A stretch of 64,000 nt of DNA, from positions 62,001-126,000 of the forward strand of contig NZ_BAFQ01000167.1 of assembly GCF_000308375.1 (NCBI RefSeq), read 5' to 3'. Position 1 is the first letter of the stretch. Each line of letters opens with the position of its first letter. Of the stretch, positions 16,263 through 27,700 are shown piece by piece. Both the position numbers and the translations under genes were made by a program. Source of the DNA: Nocardia aobensis NBRC 100429. Lineage in GTDB: Bacteria; Actinomycetota; Actinomycetes; Mycobacteriales; Mycobacteriaceae. Below the pieces are notes generated by a model. That model did not search any database, had not been told where the DNA came from, and saw nothing but the letters and a program-made list of their open reading frames with translations.

Positions 16263-17675
16263 GTGGACGAGCTGCCGCTCGCGGTCGATCGATCGAACCG
16301 GCGTCCGCTGTCGGTACAGGTCGCCGACGAGCTGCGCAAGGCCGCGACCGACGGACGACTGCGCGGCGGTGACCGTATGCCCTCCTCGCGAGCCCTCGCC
16401 GCCCGGCTCGGCGTCAGCCGCACCGTGGTCACCGCCGCCTACGACCAACTACATGCCGAGGGCTGGATCTCCGGGCGGCACGGATCGGGGACCTACCTCA
16501 CCGCGGCACCCGTTCCGGCCTCGAACCACTCAGCCGCCCAGGCGGATTCGGATTCCGCCGGGGAACTGCTGGACCTCGCGCCCGGCGCCCCCTGCGCGGA
16601 GGCGATGGACAGCGCCGCATGGCGGCGGGCCTGGCGGGCGGCCGGCGATCGTGGCCCGTCGGTGCGCAAGGAGCGCGCCGGCGATCCCGGCTATCGGGCC
16701 ATGGTCGCCGAACATCTGCTGCGCCATCGCGGGCTGCGCGTCGATCAACCGGCACGCATCATCGCGACAGCCGGAACCAGTTGCGCCGTAGGCGAATTCG
16801 CTCGTGCGGTACTGCGGCCAGGCGATGCCGTCGCCATCGAAGATCCCGGATATCTGCGCGCGGTCGGCGCCTTTCGCTCCGCCGGAGTCGAGGTGGTGCC
16901 GGTGCCGATGGACCGCGACGGGATCCTGGTCGCATCGATTCCCGCTCATGTCCGCGCGGTGTATTGCACTCCGGCACATCAATTTCCACTCGGCGTACGG
17001 ATGCCCGCCGGCCGCCGGGTCGAGCTCGTGGACTTCGCGCGGCGCACCGGCGCGGTGATCGTCGAAGACGACTACGACGGGGAACTGCGCTACGACAGCG
17101 CACCGCTGCCCTTGCTCGCCGGGCTCGCGCCCGACCTGGTCGTCCACCTCGGCACCACCTCGAAGATCCTTTCGCCCACACTGGGCGTCGGATGGCTGGT
17201 CGCCGCCCCATGGATCGTGGCGGCCGTATTGGCGCACCGCGAATCGACCGGCGCTTGGCCGGCGCCGGCCGGTCAGTTGGTGCTGGCCGAACTCGCCCGC
17301 CACGGCGATCTTGCCCGCCATCTGCGCCGATTGCGCCGGGAAGTACCGCCCCGGCGCACGCTCACCGTCGCGGAACTACGCCGCCACGGCCTCGATATCC
17401 GCGGTGACGACGCCGGTTCCCACCTGGTGGTTCCCCTCCCCGATGCGGCGGCCGAAGGCCGTGCGATCGAGCTCGCGCGCCGCCGCGGTGTTCTCCTCGA
17501 CGGGCTGGCCCGCCACCACGCCGGACCCCGGCAGACATTCGGCATCGCGCTGGGATACACCGCGGTGCCCCGCGACGAACTCCCCCGCGCCCTCCGGGTC
17601 GCCGCCGAATGCCTCGCGGCCGCCGCGCGCGAGACGAACACCGATGTGCGCGCCACTTTCCAGGGGTGGCAATAG
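16263..17675 (+). CDS. MocR/PdxR-type regulator: GntR HTH plus PLP aminotransferase-like domain
   Basis: 470-aa PLP-sensing transcription factor. Residues about 1-75 are a GntR-type winged helix (RRPLSVQVADELRKAATDG, PSSRALAARLGVSRTVVTAA, EGWISGRHGSGTYL). From about 95 onward it has the fold-type I aminotransferase domain, with EDDYDGELRYDSAPLPLLAG and the PLP-lysine motif TTSKILSPTLGVGW. Such proteins control pyridoxal phosphate synthesis (pdxST) or neighbouring genes. No pdxS/T is present here, so the divergent PPOX-type gene is the probable target. Start is GTG 16263. Confidence 0.9.
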   Translation: MDELPLAVDRSNRRPLSVQVADELRKAATDGRLRGGDRMPSSRALAARLGVSRTVVTAAYDQLHAEGWISGRHGSGTYLTAAPVPASNHSAAQADSDSAGELLDLAPGAPCAEAMDSAAWRRAWRAAGDRGPSVRKERAGDPGYRAMVAEHLLRHRGLRVDQPARIIATAGTSCAVGEFARAVLRPGDAVAIEDPGYLRAVGAFRSAGVEVVPVPMDRDGILVASIPAHVRAVYCTPAHQFPLGVRMPAGRRVELVDFARRTGAVIVEDDYDGELRYDSAPLPLLAGLAPDLVVHLGTTSKILSPTLGVGWLVAAPWIVAAVLAHRESTGAWPAPAGQLVLAELARHGDLARHLRRLRREVPPRRTLTVAELRRHGLDIRGDDAGSHLVVPLPDAAAEGRAIELARRRGVLLDGLARHHAGPRQTFGIALGYTAVPRDELPRALRVAAECLAAAARETNTDVRATFQGWQ

Positions 17676-17751
17676 CAGCCCGGTTGCATGCGGGCCTCGG
17701 TTACGAAATTCTCGATCCGTATGCGGCCCTGACGAGCGATAGATCGAGGCG

Positions 17752-19131
17752 GTGGTGGGAATTGAAGATCTCGCGGACTCGGCGGACCGGATCATCGCGG
17801 GCTTGCGCGAGCTCGCACCGCCCGGATGGCAACGGCTGGAGGCATCGTTCGCGGTGACCGTTGTCACCGAGTCGGCGTTGTTCCTGGTCGACGACGGTAA
17901 CGGGCCGATCAGGTGTCAGGTGTCGGACGAGGTGTGGGCGTCGGTGCGCCGGCACCGGCAGCTCTCGGCCGAGCTGCAGAGCGAGCCGTGGTGGCGGATA
18001 GTGGTGCGGGCCGACACGGAAGAGGCCGAGGTCGTCGTCGATCACGGGGCCGAGCCGTTTCCCGGGGAGCAGTTGTTCGCGCCGCAGGCGTACCTGGCCG
18101 ACCTGGAACATCATCCGCGCGGTCGGCTGCCGGTGTGGTTGGCGGCGTACATCGGGCGCGGTGAATCCCAGTCGAGGCCACCGCGCGCCGCCTGGGACGG
18201 AATGCGGGCGGACCGGAGCGCGGGCGTGCGGGCGGTGCCGGTCACCGGTGAGTTGCCGGACCTGCGAATACTGTGGGCACGGTGGGCGGTGCTGGCCGCG
18301 GCCTTCGTGGCGGTCGGCTCGGAACGGGGGCCACGCATCGGTCCGTCCGTGGGCATCTTCGAAAGCGCGGCCCACAGCGGCTCGACGTTGACGTTGCTTC
18401 CCGGAGATCGGGCGGTGCTGTCGGGTGGCGTATGGGAGGCCCCCGCCTTGGACGTCGCCTACAACGGGGGTGGCGCGATGCCGAATGTGTTTGCGGGAGC
18501 GCCGGACTGGGTGGCGGACCCGGTGCTCAATCCGCGGGTGCTGACCGGCATGCTGTCGTTTTGTTTCTGGTGGGAGGAGGGGCAGTGGTACCGGGGCGAA
18601 TCCGCTCCGGTGTCGGAATGCGCGGCGGCGCTGCCCGCGGTGTGGACCACCGACACGGTGGCGCGAGTCGTCGCCGAGGTCGTTGAGAATCCGTCACCGG
18701 ATGCCGCCGAGTTGCTGGTATCGGCCGCGCAAGCCGCCGCGGTGACACGTGAGGCGATCGTGCAGGTGGTCGGTGACGACACCGGTGTCGACGTCGCCGG
18801 TGCGCTGTTCCAGTTCGTCCTCGCGGATCTGGTTGCCGGAGAGGTCGCCGGGATCGGCGAGACGGAGGCGTTGGCACTGGTCCGCGATCACATCCGCGAG
18901 CGCGGGTACGACACCGCGGACTACCCCCCGTCGTCCTTGCGCGCCGACCGGGTCAGCGTGGGCTGGATGGTGCGATCGCCGGTGCCGGACAACGACATCG
19001 CGCTCGACCGCGCGGTCTTCTACGTCGCCGACGACGGAGTCGTGGAGCGCTCGAGTTCGTCGGTGCCGCTGTCGGTTTTCGTGACCGACTTCGAGCGACG
19101 ACTCCGCCTGCGGGTCGGCGGCCGGAGCTGA
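17752..19131 (+). CDS. Uncharacterised protein, possible immunity-like first gene of the giant-ORF operon
   Basis: 459 aa, not recognised with certainty. Residues 1-95 (RIIAGLRELAPPGWQRLEAS, SALFLVDDGNGPIRCQVSDE, ELQSEPWWRIVVRA) look like the YezG/DUF600 type of toxin-immunity fold. The middle (about 150-330) has no family that I can name and includes SFCFWWEEGQWYRG. The last 70 residues (RADRVSVGWMVRSPVPDND, RAVFYVADDGVVERSSSSVP) resemble a small immunity fold of the YrhB/Imm35 type. There is no signal peptide and it is probably cytoplasmic. GTG 17752 (or 17755) has GAGG just upstream. It lies 16 nt before the WXG-like gene and in line with the giant gene, so it may protect the cell against one of the giant protein's enzymatic modules. 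That role is inferred from shape and position only. Confidence 0.45.
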   Translation: MVGIEDLADSADRIIAGLRELAPPGWQRLEASFAVTVVTESALFLVDDGNGPIRCQVSDEVWASVRRHRQLSAELQSEPWWRIVVRADTEEAEVVVDHGAEPFPGEQLFAPQAYLADLEHHPRGRLPVWLAAYIGRGESQSRPPRAAWDGMRADRSAGVRAVPVTGELPDLRILWARWAVLAAAFVAVGSERGPRIGPSVGIFESAAHSGSTLTLLPGDRAVLSGGVWEAPALDVAYNGGGAMPNVFAGAPDWVADPVLNPRVLTGMLSFCFWWEEGQWYRGESAPVSECAAALPAVWTTDTVARVVAEVVENPSPDAAELLVSAAQAAAVTREAIVQVVGDDTGVDVAGALFQFVLADLVAGEVAGIGETEALALVRDHIRERGYDTADYPPSSLRADRVSVGWMVRSPVPDNDIALDRAVFYVADDGVVERSSSSVPLSVFVTDFERRLRLRVGGRS

Positions 19132-19147
19132 CGGTTCGAGGCGGGAT

Positions 19148-20755
19148 ATGAGCGGCGAACTTCGACTGGATCTGGCCGGTCTACGCGAACGGGGTGCACG
19201 GCTGACCGAACTCGCCGACCGGGTCGGGCAGACCTATGCGGGATTGCGCGATTGCCTGGATCAGGCTCGCGGTAGCTGGGGCGACGACTATATGGGCCGT
19301 CAGTTCGCCGAGCAGTTCACACCGCATGCCGATCAGATGCTGGCCAATGTGCGGGCGATGGAGCAGGGGCTGCACAGCACGGCGTCCGGAATCGTCGGTG
19401 TCGCAGACGAATTCGACGCCCAGGATGCCGGTAACGCCGCCCGCCTGGCCGACGCGGCGGATGATCGGACTTCGGGAAGCGGGAGTTCGCCCACGCTTCG
19501 ACCGGATGCCGCGGCCACCCTGCCGTCGCCGGTCGATACCGGTGCACAGGTCCCGTACGACCCCGCCGCGTCCTCCCCGGCGCGCAACTCCGCGCTCGCC
19601 GACGGTCCGGCGCAGCGCGCCGGCGGGACGCCGCGCGCCGAACAACCTGCGGCCGGTGGCTCGCAGTCACCGAACGGTTCTCCGGCGCGCACCGGCCCGC
19701 AGGATGGGGCGCAGTCGCGCTCGCCGTGGAATCAGGATCGGCCGACGTCCGATCCGTCCGGGCACGACGGGCGACAGCCGGGCGGTGACTCCGGTCGCCG
19801 GTCCTCCTCCGTTTCGGCGCCGCCGTCCTCGTCGGCACCGCCTCCTGCCGACCGCCGCGCCGCGCCCCGAGCCACGGATGCCTCGTCCGGCGGCCGAGCG
19901 GCACCGACGAGACGGGGCGATACCCCGTGGGCAGGGCAGCCGCCTCGCCCTTCCGGCACACCGGGAAGGACCGAATCCCCCGGAAAGACCGGATCTCCCG
20001 GCAGGCCGGAGTCGAATCCCCGGCACGGTTCCCCACCCCGATCCGACCGTTCGTCGCGCGACAAGGCGCGTGCGGATGATCGGCGCCGCTCTCGCGAGCA
20101 GCGGGCGTCCGACCCGATGATCGGTTGGCTGGCGCGGACAGTGGCCGAGCGCCACGGCGTACAGGTCACCGGGTTCGACACACCTGGCCTCCAGCTGCCG
20201 CCCGTACGTGACTTTCTGTCAGCGGTGGACCGGGTGCTCACCGACTACCCGATGGTCCAGCTGAATTCGGTCGCGGTAGCGGAGCTCGATGGCGAACACG
20301 GCACGGTGCGATGGAGTCGTGAACCGGGCGACGAGGGCTCCACCGGCTCGATGACGCTCGACCTGCGCACCGCGCAAGAACCGGCGGCCGCCCCGACCAC
20401 GGAATCCGGCGGCGAGCCGGCGCGATCGGACATCTATCCGGCGACGCTCCACGAGTTCGGCCGGGCCCTCGACGACGCCGGTGGCGGCGCGGCGCGCAAG
20501 CAGGCGCAGCGTGTCCTGATCGGGGAATACCTGCGCCGGGAGCCGCAGCCGGATCGCACACTCGCCGAAGTGGTGAGCGGTTACCGGGACTGGCGAGCCG
20601 GTGTGGCCGGGAAGTCCGTGGCCCCAGGCGAATTCGATGTGGGCCACGCGCTCGGAATCGCGTTCGCCGAGGTGGTGCAGCACGGTGCCGAGGCGGGCAT
20701 CCAGGCGAGATTGCTGCATGCGGTGCTGGTCGCCGCGGCATCTCGACCGGTGTAG
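19148..20755 (+). CDS. WXG100-like protein with disordered middle and decayed zincin-like C-terminal domain
   Basis: 535 aa. Residues 1-100 are a WXG100-like helical hairpin (AGLRERGARLTELADRVGQT; SWGDDYMGRQFAEQF with W44 at the turn; then a second helix), the shape of ESX/type VII secretion substrates. Residues about 110-320 are low complexity (Pro/Ser/Arg/Gly) and carry SPW and TPW motifs also used in linkers of the giant protein. The C-terminal domain (about 325-535) contains YPATLHEFGRALDDAGG: H435-E436-F437-G438-R439 is an HExxH zinc motif with the second His replaced by Arg. It resembles the HEFAHAID metallopeptidase module inside the next gene and is probably inactive. It ends TAG at 20753-20755, with the giant gene starting at the next base. 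Possibly a secretion partner or chaperone of the giant protein. Confidence 0.6.
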   Translation: MSGELRLDLAGLRERGARLTELADRVGQTYAGLRDCLDQARGSWGDDYMGRQFAEQFTPHADQMLANVRAMEQGLHSTASGIVGVADEFDAQDAGNAARLADAADDRTSGSGSSPTLRPDAAATLPSPVDTGAQVPYDPAASSPARNSALADGPAQRAGGTPRAEQPAAGGSQSPNGSPARTGPQDGAQSRSPWNQDRPTSDPSGHDGRQPGGDSGRRSSSVSAPPSSSAPPPADRRAAPRATDASSGGRAAPTRRGDTPWAGQPPRPSGTPGRTESPGKTGSPGRPESNPRHGSPPRSDRSSRDKARADDRRRSREQRASDPMIGWLARTVAERHGVQVTGFDTPGLQLPPVRDFLSAVDRVLTDYPMVQLNSVAVAELDGEHGTVRWSREPGDEGSTGSMTLDLRTAQEPAAAPTTESGGEPARSDIYPATLHEFGRALDDAGGGAARKQAQRVLIGEYLRREPQPDRTLAEVVSGYRDWRAGVAGKSVAPGEFDVGHALGIAFAEVVQHGAEAGIQARLLHAVLVAAASRPV

Positions 20756-21769
20756 GTGGTGCCGGTGGACGGTTCGTTACTCAGCCCCGTCGTCGAGCTG
20801 CGCAACACCTTCGAAAGTCTGCCCGACATGCTGCGGCGACCGATCGAGATGGCGGTGTTCGGCGGAGAACTCCCGCGCGCCGACATCTCCGAGATGCGCC
20901 GCATGGCCGCCGAGCTCCGGGCACGCGGTGAGGAGCTGGACGGACACTCGAGGGATATCAAAGCCGTACTCGCGCAGGAAGACTCGGTGGGCGAGCTGGC
21001 CGACCGGCTGCGCGAGGCCTTGCATTCGTACGGAAAGGGCGCGGCCCAGCTCGGTAACGACGCCGCTACCCTGGCCGACCAGGCGCAGGCCGCCGCCAAC
21101 GACGCGGAGAAGTGGCTGTGCGTGATGTTCACGTTCGGTATCCACTTGGCGTGGCGCATCTTCGGTGTGGTGAGCAGCGCCGCGGCGGCGGGTCCGGCCG
21201 GCACCGCCGCCGCCGCGCCCACCGTGGATGCCATGCTGGTCGAGGGGCGCGGCGAAGTAACGGCGATGCGGGCCAGCCTGGAACGGGCGATCCAGGCCGG
21301 TGCGGCGAGGGCGGCTACCCGGCTGGCCGCGGCGGGACCGTTGCAGTTCGCCACCATGCTGGCCAAGGCGGCCGCGCTGCCCGTGGGCGTGGACGCGGGA
21401 GTGCAGGCGCTGCAGGTCGCCACCGGTGATCGCACCGCCGACATCATCGGATCGGACGGCACGAATCCGACCGGGATCGATCTGAAGTCGATCGAAGTCG
21501 CGGCCCTGGCGGGGATGGGTGGAGCGGCGGGCGGCATGCTCGCCGGAAAGTTCGCGCCGATGGTTTTCCCCAGAATCGGCAGCAGTCGTTTGGCCATGGG
21601 CCTGGTGCACGGCACCGCCGGCGCGATATCGGGTCTGGGTGCGGCATCGATGGTGGCCGGTTGGCCGCAGCATTACGATCAGGTGCTCGCGCCGCTGCTC
21701 AACGGAGCGTTCGCCGGGGGCGTGTATTCCCGCGGCGGCGCCCCCGCGAGAACCGTCGACGGCGGCGGG
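20756..21769 (+). other. Giant ORF module: N-terminal CpnT/WXG100-like helical region (aa 1-338)
   Basis: Begins ELRNTFESLPDMLRRPIEMA, then long charged helices (about 20-120) and a hydrophobic stretch MFTFGIHLAWRIFGVVSS near residue 125, followed by Ala/Gly-rich helices to about 310. This is the layout of N-terminal domains of CpnT-like and other WXG100-type polymorphic toxins exported by type VII secretion. No type VII genes are in the window. Confidence 0.55.
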
Positions 21770-24700
21770 ACCTTCACACCACCCGACGCGTTCTCGGCAG
21801 GCCACGACGGGACGGCCGCGATGCCTCGGCGGCCCGTCGAGGTGTCGGCGGAATCGAAACGGGCGTGGGAGGACGCGCAGAAGGCATGGGGACCGGCCGC
21901 GGAGACCACGAAGACCGCGGGCGAGCGCGGTGCGGCTCGCGCCGAGGTCAAAGAGGAGACCGCGGTTGCGAAACCGCCCTCACGCGGCGAACAGGGTGCA
22001 TCGATCGCAGCCGACGGCCGCCAGTCCGGACAACACGCCCGTCCCGCGTCCGCCGACGCCGCCGCGGCACGGTCGGGCACGCATGCCGAGACGGCCGCTC
22101 CGGGCGAGCGGCCACCGGCCGAGAAACCGGTCGCTGCCGGGAAGGCGACCGCGCCCAGATCGGTCGAGGCGGTGGGCGAAACCTCGCCGCCGCCGAAGCT
22201 CTCGGCGAGCGGCACGCCACGCCCGGCCGGAGAACACACCGCGGTCGCGGACGGCGCCGGCAACAAGACGTCGGCACGGCCCCATCCGGTCGCCGAGGGC
22301 GAAGCCGGTTCGCCGCCGGGCGCTCGCGACGAGCACGGATCCTCGAATGACGGAGAGCGTCCGGCCCCGCAGCGGGATGCGACCGCCGTGCAGTCCGGCC
22401 CGGAAAGTCCCGAGCACTCGGGCCGGACCGAGGCGGACGGTGCCGAAACGCCCGTCGCTGAGCAACATTCGTCATCGGCGCACGACGAGCAGAGCGGTCC
22501 GGGCACCGATCACGACAGTCTGGCCGATGGTGCCGGTCTGCCACGCAGCGACCGCGACCGGGCGGTCGATCTACTGATCGACTTCCACGCGGCTTCCGCC
22601 GACCATGTTCCGGAAAGCCAACGCCTGCACAACCTGCCGGATGACGTGCTGATGGCCGGCCTGCACAGTGGCGATGAGCACCAGTCGTTGCTGGCGACGA
22701 TGGAGATCATCCGGCGCGGCACGATCAGCGAAAAGGTGCCCGGCGGCATGGTGCTGCGGGTCGAACAGGCCGAAGCCGTCTACGCGATGAAATGGCGCCC
22801 GGTGGAAATGAAACCCGGCCAGGGCAAATCGCTGGTATTCATGGCCGCCGCAATGCAACGGGCGGTGCAGCACAAATCGGTTCTGCTCGTCACCACGACC
22901 GATGGGCTGGCCAATCGCGAAGTCGACACGTATCGGAAGTTGCTGACCGACGATCGAGAAGTCGCCGAAGTGCGGAAGTTGTTGGGCGACTTCGGGATCG
23001 ACGTGTTCCGCGCCGATCAGCAGAACGGCTTCGGACCGATCACGGAGGGGCGGCCGGCGATCGTGGTCGCGACCGGTGAGACGGTCGGGCATCTGTGTAA
23101 TGCCGGTATCAAGCCACCGCGACATGTGCTGATCGACGAGATGGACGGCATCATCGACCGGGGTGAGCGGCAGTTCCTCCGGTCGGAAGGTGCCGAGCAG
23201 GCGGCGCCGCAGGCTACGGCCGAGCAGGTATTCGATGCCCACGATTTCCTCACCGACGCATTGGCGAAAGGGGCTCTGTCACACGAGGATTTCGGCCTCC
23301 GGCGCATCTCGGAGGAAATAGGAGAGCATGCCGACGGGACACCGGAGGTCATGCACTGGTACGACGGTCAGCCCGAACTCACGCCCGAGGGCCGGGCGAA
23401 GGTCGGGGCACTGCCCGGCGGAAAAGACTGGCTGGACGGAATGGGCGCCTCCCGGCTGGAGACCGCGGCCCACGCCGAATTCCTCGTCCGTGAAGGCGTC
23501 CACTACGAAATGGACGCGGGCAAGATCGTCATCATCGACCAAGCCGAACACGGTCTGCAACGAAACCCGAAGACCTCGAGCGAATCACGGTGGAGCGCGG
23601 AGCCGGGTAAGGCGAGCCTCGCGCAGGCCATCGAGGCCAAGGAGATCCGCGCGGCCGAGACCCGCGGGGAGAGCGCCGAGGAGCATCGGATCGTCGTGCG
23701 CGCGGATGCGGAGTCCGCCAAACGCATCGATTCGGTCGAAATCTACCGTGTCGGAAGCGAATCCTTCTTCGATGAGGTGACCGGTGCATCCGGCACCCTC
23801 ACCGACCTGAACCCCGTACTGAACAAGATCTACGGTCTGCAGGAGGCCCACGAGATCGGACGGTCGCAGGCGCATCGGCTGGTGGAGGGCCAGCATGATG
23901 TGGTCGAGAGCACCCATGCCAAACTGCGCACGATTGCCGAATACGCGAACGAGATGCGGGCCGGAGGCGAGGGCCGGTTTCAGGAGATCCTCTGTCACCG
24001 CAACGATTTGGTCGCCCGGCAGGTCGAGGCACTGGTGCGCGCGGGTGTGCCCCGAGAGGCGATCGAAGCGGTGGACGCCAAACGGATCATCGGCTGGGGT
24101 GCGGACTGGGAAGCCCAGTTGCAGAAGGTTTTCGACGAGGCCGGTGAGCAGGGCAAGATCCTGGTGATCAACCGGCAGGGTCAGCGCGGTGTCGACATCT
24201 CGGTCTCGGACGCGGTGAAGGCCAAGGGCGGCATGCATGTCTGGATGACCGAGGCGCCGGAGCACTCCTACATCTACGAGCAGGCCAAGAACCGCACCGC
24301 ACGCAACGGTGAGCGCGGCAGTTCGCAGGTGGTGATGTCGACGCAGGACGCGCTGATCCGCAATGCCATGCACCTACGCGGCGTCCGTGAGGCGGTTGTC
24401 GTCTACGAGCAGGCCGTGGCCGCACACCAGGCCGATCCGACTCCCCAGACCCACGACGCGGTCGTCGCGGCGAGCCATGCCGTCCGGGAGATGGCACCGG
24501 AACTGCAGCAGCGTGCGCTGCGGCACTCCACCGCGGAGTTCATCCGCCATCACGCGAGCTCCACATACCTTCCCGGCCTCACCGTCGCCCAGGCCGAGAC
24601 CGGGCACTACCGCGACGACACCGACTTCGGCCGCCCGGACGGGGCGGCGGACCGGACGGCCCGCCTGGCCGGGCTGCTGGGCATACCCGCCCCGGTCGTC

Positions 24701-27700
24701 GCCGATCAGCTGACCGTTCTCGAACGCGACGGTGCCGCCGATCCGTTGCGAGAGCTGCTGGAGCAGAACGGAATTCCGTCCGCAGCGGTGGAGGCCCTAC
24801 GTCAACACGTCGATGCGACCGCGCCGGCGACGGTCCTGCAACGCGCCTTGTTCACCGACGAACAAGCGCTGAATCACCTGACGCCCCTCCGGGATCGGCT
24901 CGCCGTCGCGCTCGGCATGCGAATCGCCGGTATCGACGGCGCCGAAGGTATGCGCATCCTCGATCCCGCGCTGACCGACGCCAGGGACGTCCTGGCGGAG
25001 GCACTTGGGTACCCGGCCTCCGCGATCACCCCCACCATCGCCCGGGACATCCTCGGCGAGGCGGTCGACGACCACCTGACTGCCGCGAATAGCGGACGAT
25101 CCGCCGCCCGGGACGATATCGCCCCGGCTGCGGCGGATTCCGGGCCTGTCGATTCCGGGGCGGTGGATGCCGGATCGGCGGATTCCGGGTCGGTGGACCT
25201 GGACGCTCGGGATCCGGAGGCCGAGTCGCCGCGAGCCGACGATCGGACGGCCGCGGACATCGTCGCCGCCGCGTCCCAGTACCTGGCCACCGCGGCCCTG
25301 CTCGATCTGGTCGTGCAGATCCACCGCCGCAGCCCCAACAGTTGCGTCAACAACGCGGTGACCGGCATGCGAGTGTTGTGCCCCGGCAACGCCCGCCGTT
25401 TCGAGATGCCCGCCGCCACACTGCGGGGCCACGGACGCGATGTGGTGCGCAAGGTGTTCGGCGCCGGGCTCGAGAAGGCCGAATCCCTGGAGCAGGTGGC
25501 CGAATCGTTGAAGTCCCGGCCGGGTGGGATCAGTGTCCTGGTCTACAAATGGAAGGACACCCGGGCGACCGGCAGCACCGACGCCGACGACCATATGGTC
25601 TTGCTGGTCAACGACAGCGACTCGATCGACGAACCGAACCTGGTCGTCGTCGACCTGGCGGTCTCGCGGGACGGTGACACCGCGAACGACTACGGTCCGC
25701 GGGACCTGCGAAACCGCCGGGCGTTGCTGAACAAAGCCGTCGGATTCGATGAATGGCGCCGCGAGCAGAAAAAGTTCATCGATCGGATGCCGGTGGAAAA
25801 GCGGCTGTTCGAAAGCATCGAGTTCGACCGCGACGGCAACCTCGTCGCCGATCCGCGCCGGGGCGCCCCGACCGCCGAGAACCTCCCGCCATCCCAGCAA
25901 GTCGACGCTCCCGCCGCCATGGTGGACGAAATAAATGCGATCAGCGCGGAGCTACCGGACCTGGACATGGCCATGCCGGCCCGACCGAGTGCCGCCCGAG
26001 ACGTGTCGAACGACTCACACCGAGACGAACGCTCACCGGTCGGCAGCAGGCCGTCGGAGAACGCGACGGATCCGCCGTCACCGAGCACTCGCAAGCAGTA
26101 CACGGTGCGGGCGGCCGGCGTGGCAGTGGGCCCGACCGGCAGGGAAGGCGAAAGAACTCGCACCAACGATGTCGCCACGGAACGCCGCCGCCTGGAGGCG
26201 TTGCTGAGGGAATCCTTCGGCTGGCTGGACTCCGACGGGGTCGACATCGCGATCATCCTCATGTCGGAACTGATGGCGAACTCCCTCGCCGACACCGACG
26301 GCAAGGTCGAGGTCGTCATTACCCAGACCGACACCGAGGCCGGCCGAAAACTGCGTTTCGAAGTTCTCGACGAGAGCACCTTCGCGCCCGAAATCGGCGA
26401 TATGCCCGACGAATTCGCCGAACGTGGCCGTGGCCTGCCGATGATGGCGGCCGCCGCCGACGAATCGGGCATAACCGTGTTCGACGACGGCTCGGGTAAA
26501 TCTTCCTGGTTCGAACTTCACCGGCCGCTACCGGCGGGTGGTGATCGCCTGCAGAATCCGACAACGCTGCAACGAGCACAGCGCGGTGACGCTGCGGCAT
26601 TCCGGGAACTGCGGGAGCGGTACGGCGAGCAGGCATTTCGACGCGTGCTCGATGCTCTGATGCCGGGCACCAAACCTTCGGCCGGCCCTGAAGCCGCTCG
26701 TCTGCGGACCGTGGCTCGGTACATCAACGGGGCGGTCTTTCGAATCGCCGAGACCCGGCGCTGGCCGGTCGCTGCGGAGGAGGACATCGGAACCTGGATC
26801 AGCGACGTTGCGCAGCTTGCCGCGAGGGCATGGTCCGGCCTGACCTCAACACAGCGCCGGATCATCACCGAAGCGATCACCTCACCGCGACAAGACCGCA
26901 CACCGCTGCAGCGCGGGGCCTTCGGGGCGTTCGTACGGTCCGTGCAGGCGCTACTGCCGAGCGAGCTGGGCCCTGAAGCGCCGGCGCACGACCTGACCGA
27001 TCATGAGCTCCAGCTGATCCGGATGGTCGCCGCCGGGTTGTCGAACGACGCCATCGCTCGTCGGCTGGATCGCTCGGAGAGCCGAGTCAAGTTCTACCTG
27101 AAGCAGATCGGCGACAAGCTCGGAGACCACGGCCGGGTCGGCATAGTATCGGCCGCGCGAGAGCTGGGGCTGCTCGCGGACGACGACATCGCGGAGTCGC
27201 TCGGAAAGCCGTCGAACCTCGAAGTGACCGCGCGAGAAGTATCGATCCTCGCAAGCGTTGCCGACGGCATGTCGAACAAGGCGGTCGCGGCGCGACTCGG
27301 ATTGTCACCGCTCACGGTGAAGGCCCATCTCGCGCGCATCGGCGGCAAACTCGGCATCAGTGATCGCGCCGGGATGGTGGCGCGGGCCTTTCACGCCGGC
27401 CTTATCCCCGCAATCGACAGCGGCCCGGGCATCGAATGGTCCGATGTGGAACGCGAGGTACTGGGGCTGGTTGCCGAAGGGATGAGCAACAAAGAGATTG
27501 CCGTCCTTCTCGGTCTGTCACCCGATCAGGTGAAGAGTCGGCTGAACCGGCTCGGCGTCAAGCTCGGCATTCGGGATCGGGCGGGAATGGTGGGCAAGGC
27601 GCTGCGCACCGGTGGCCTCGCACTTCCGTCCGATGCGGCGGATACCGGTTCCCGGGTGTTCCAGGGCAAGGATTCGTTGTCCGAGACCGAAGCCGTGATT

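Noticed and set aside
17676..20755. Local type VII secretion cluster (eccC, eccD, mycP, esx pair)
   Set aside because: None of the secretion machinery genes is visible in the window; only WXG100-like domains are present.
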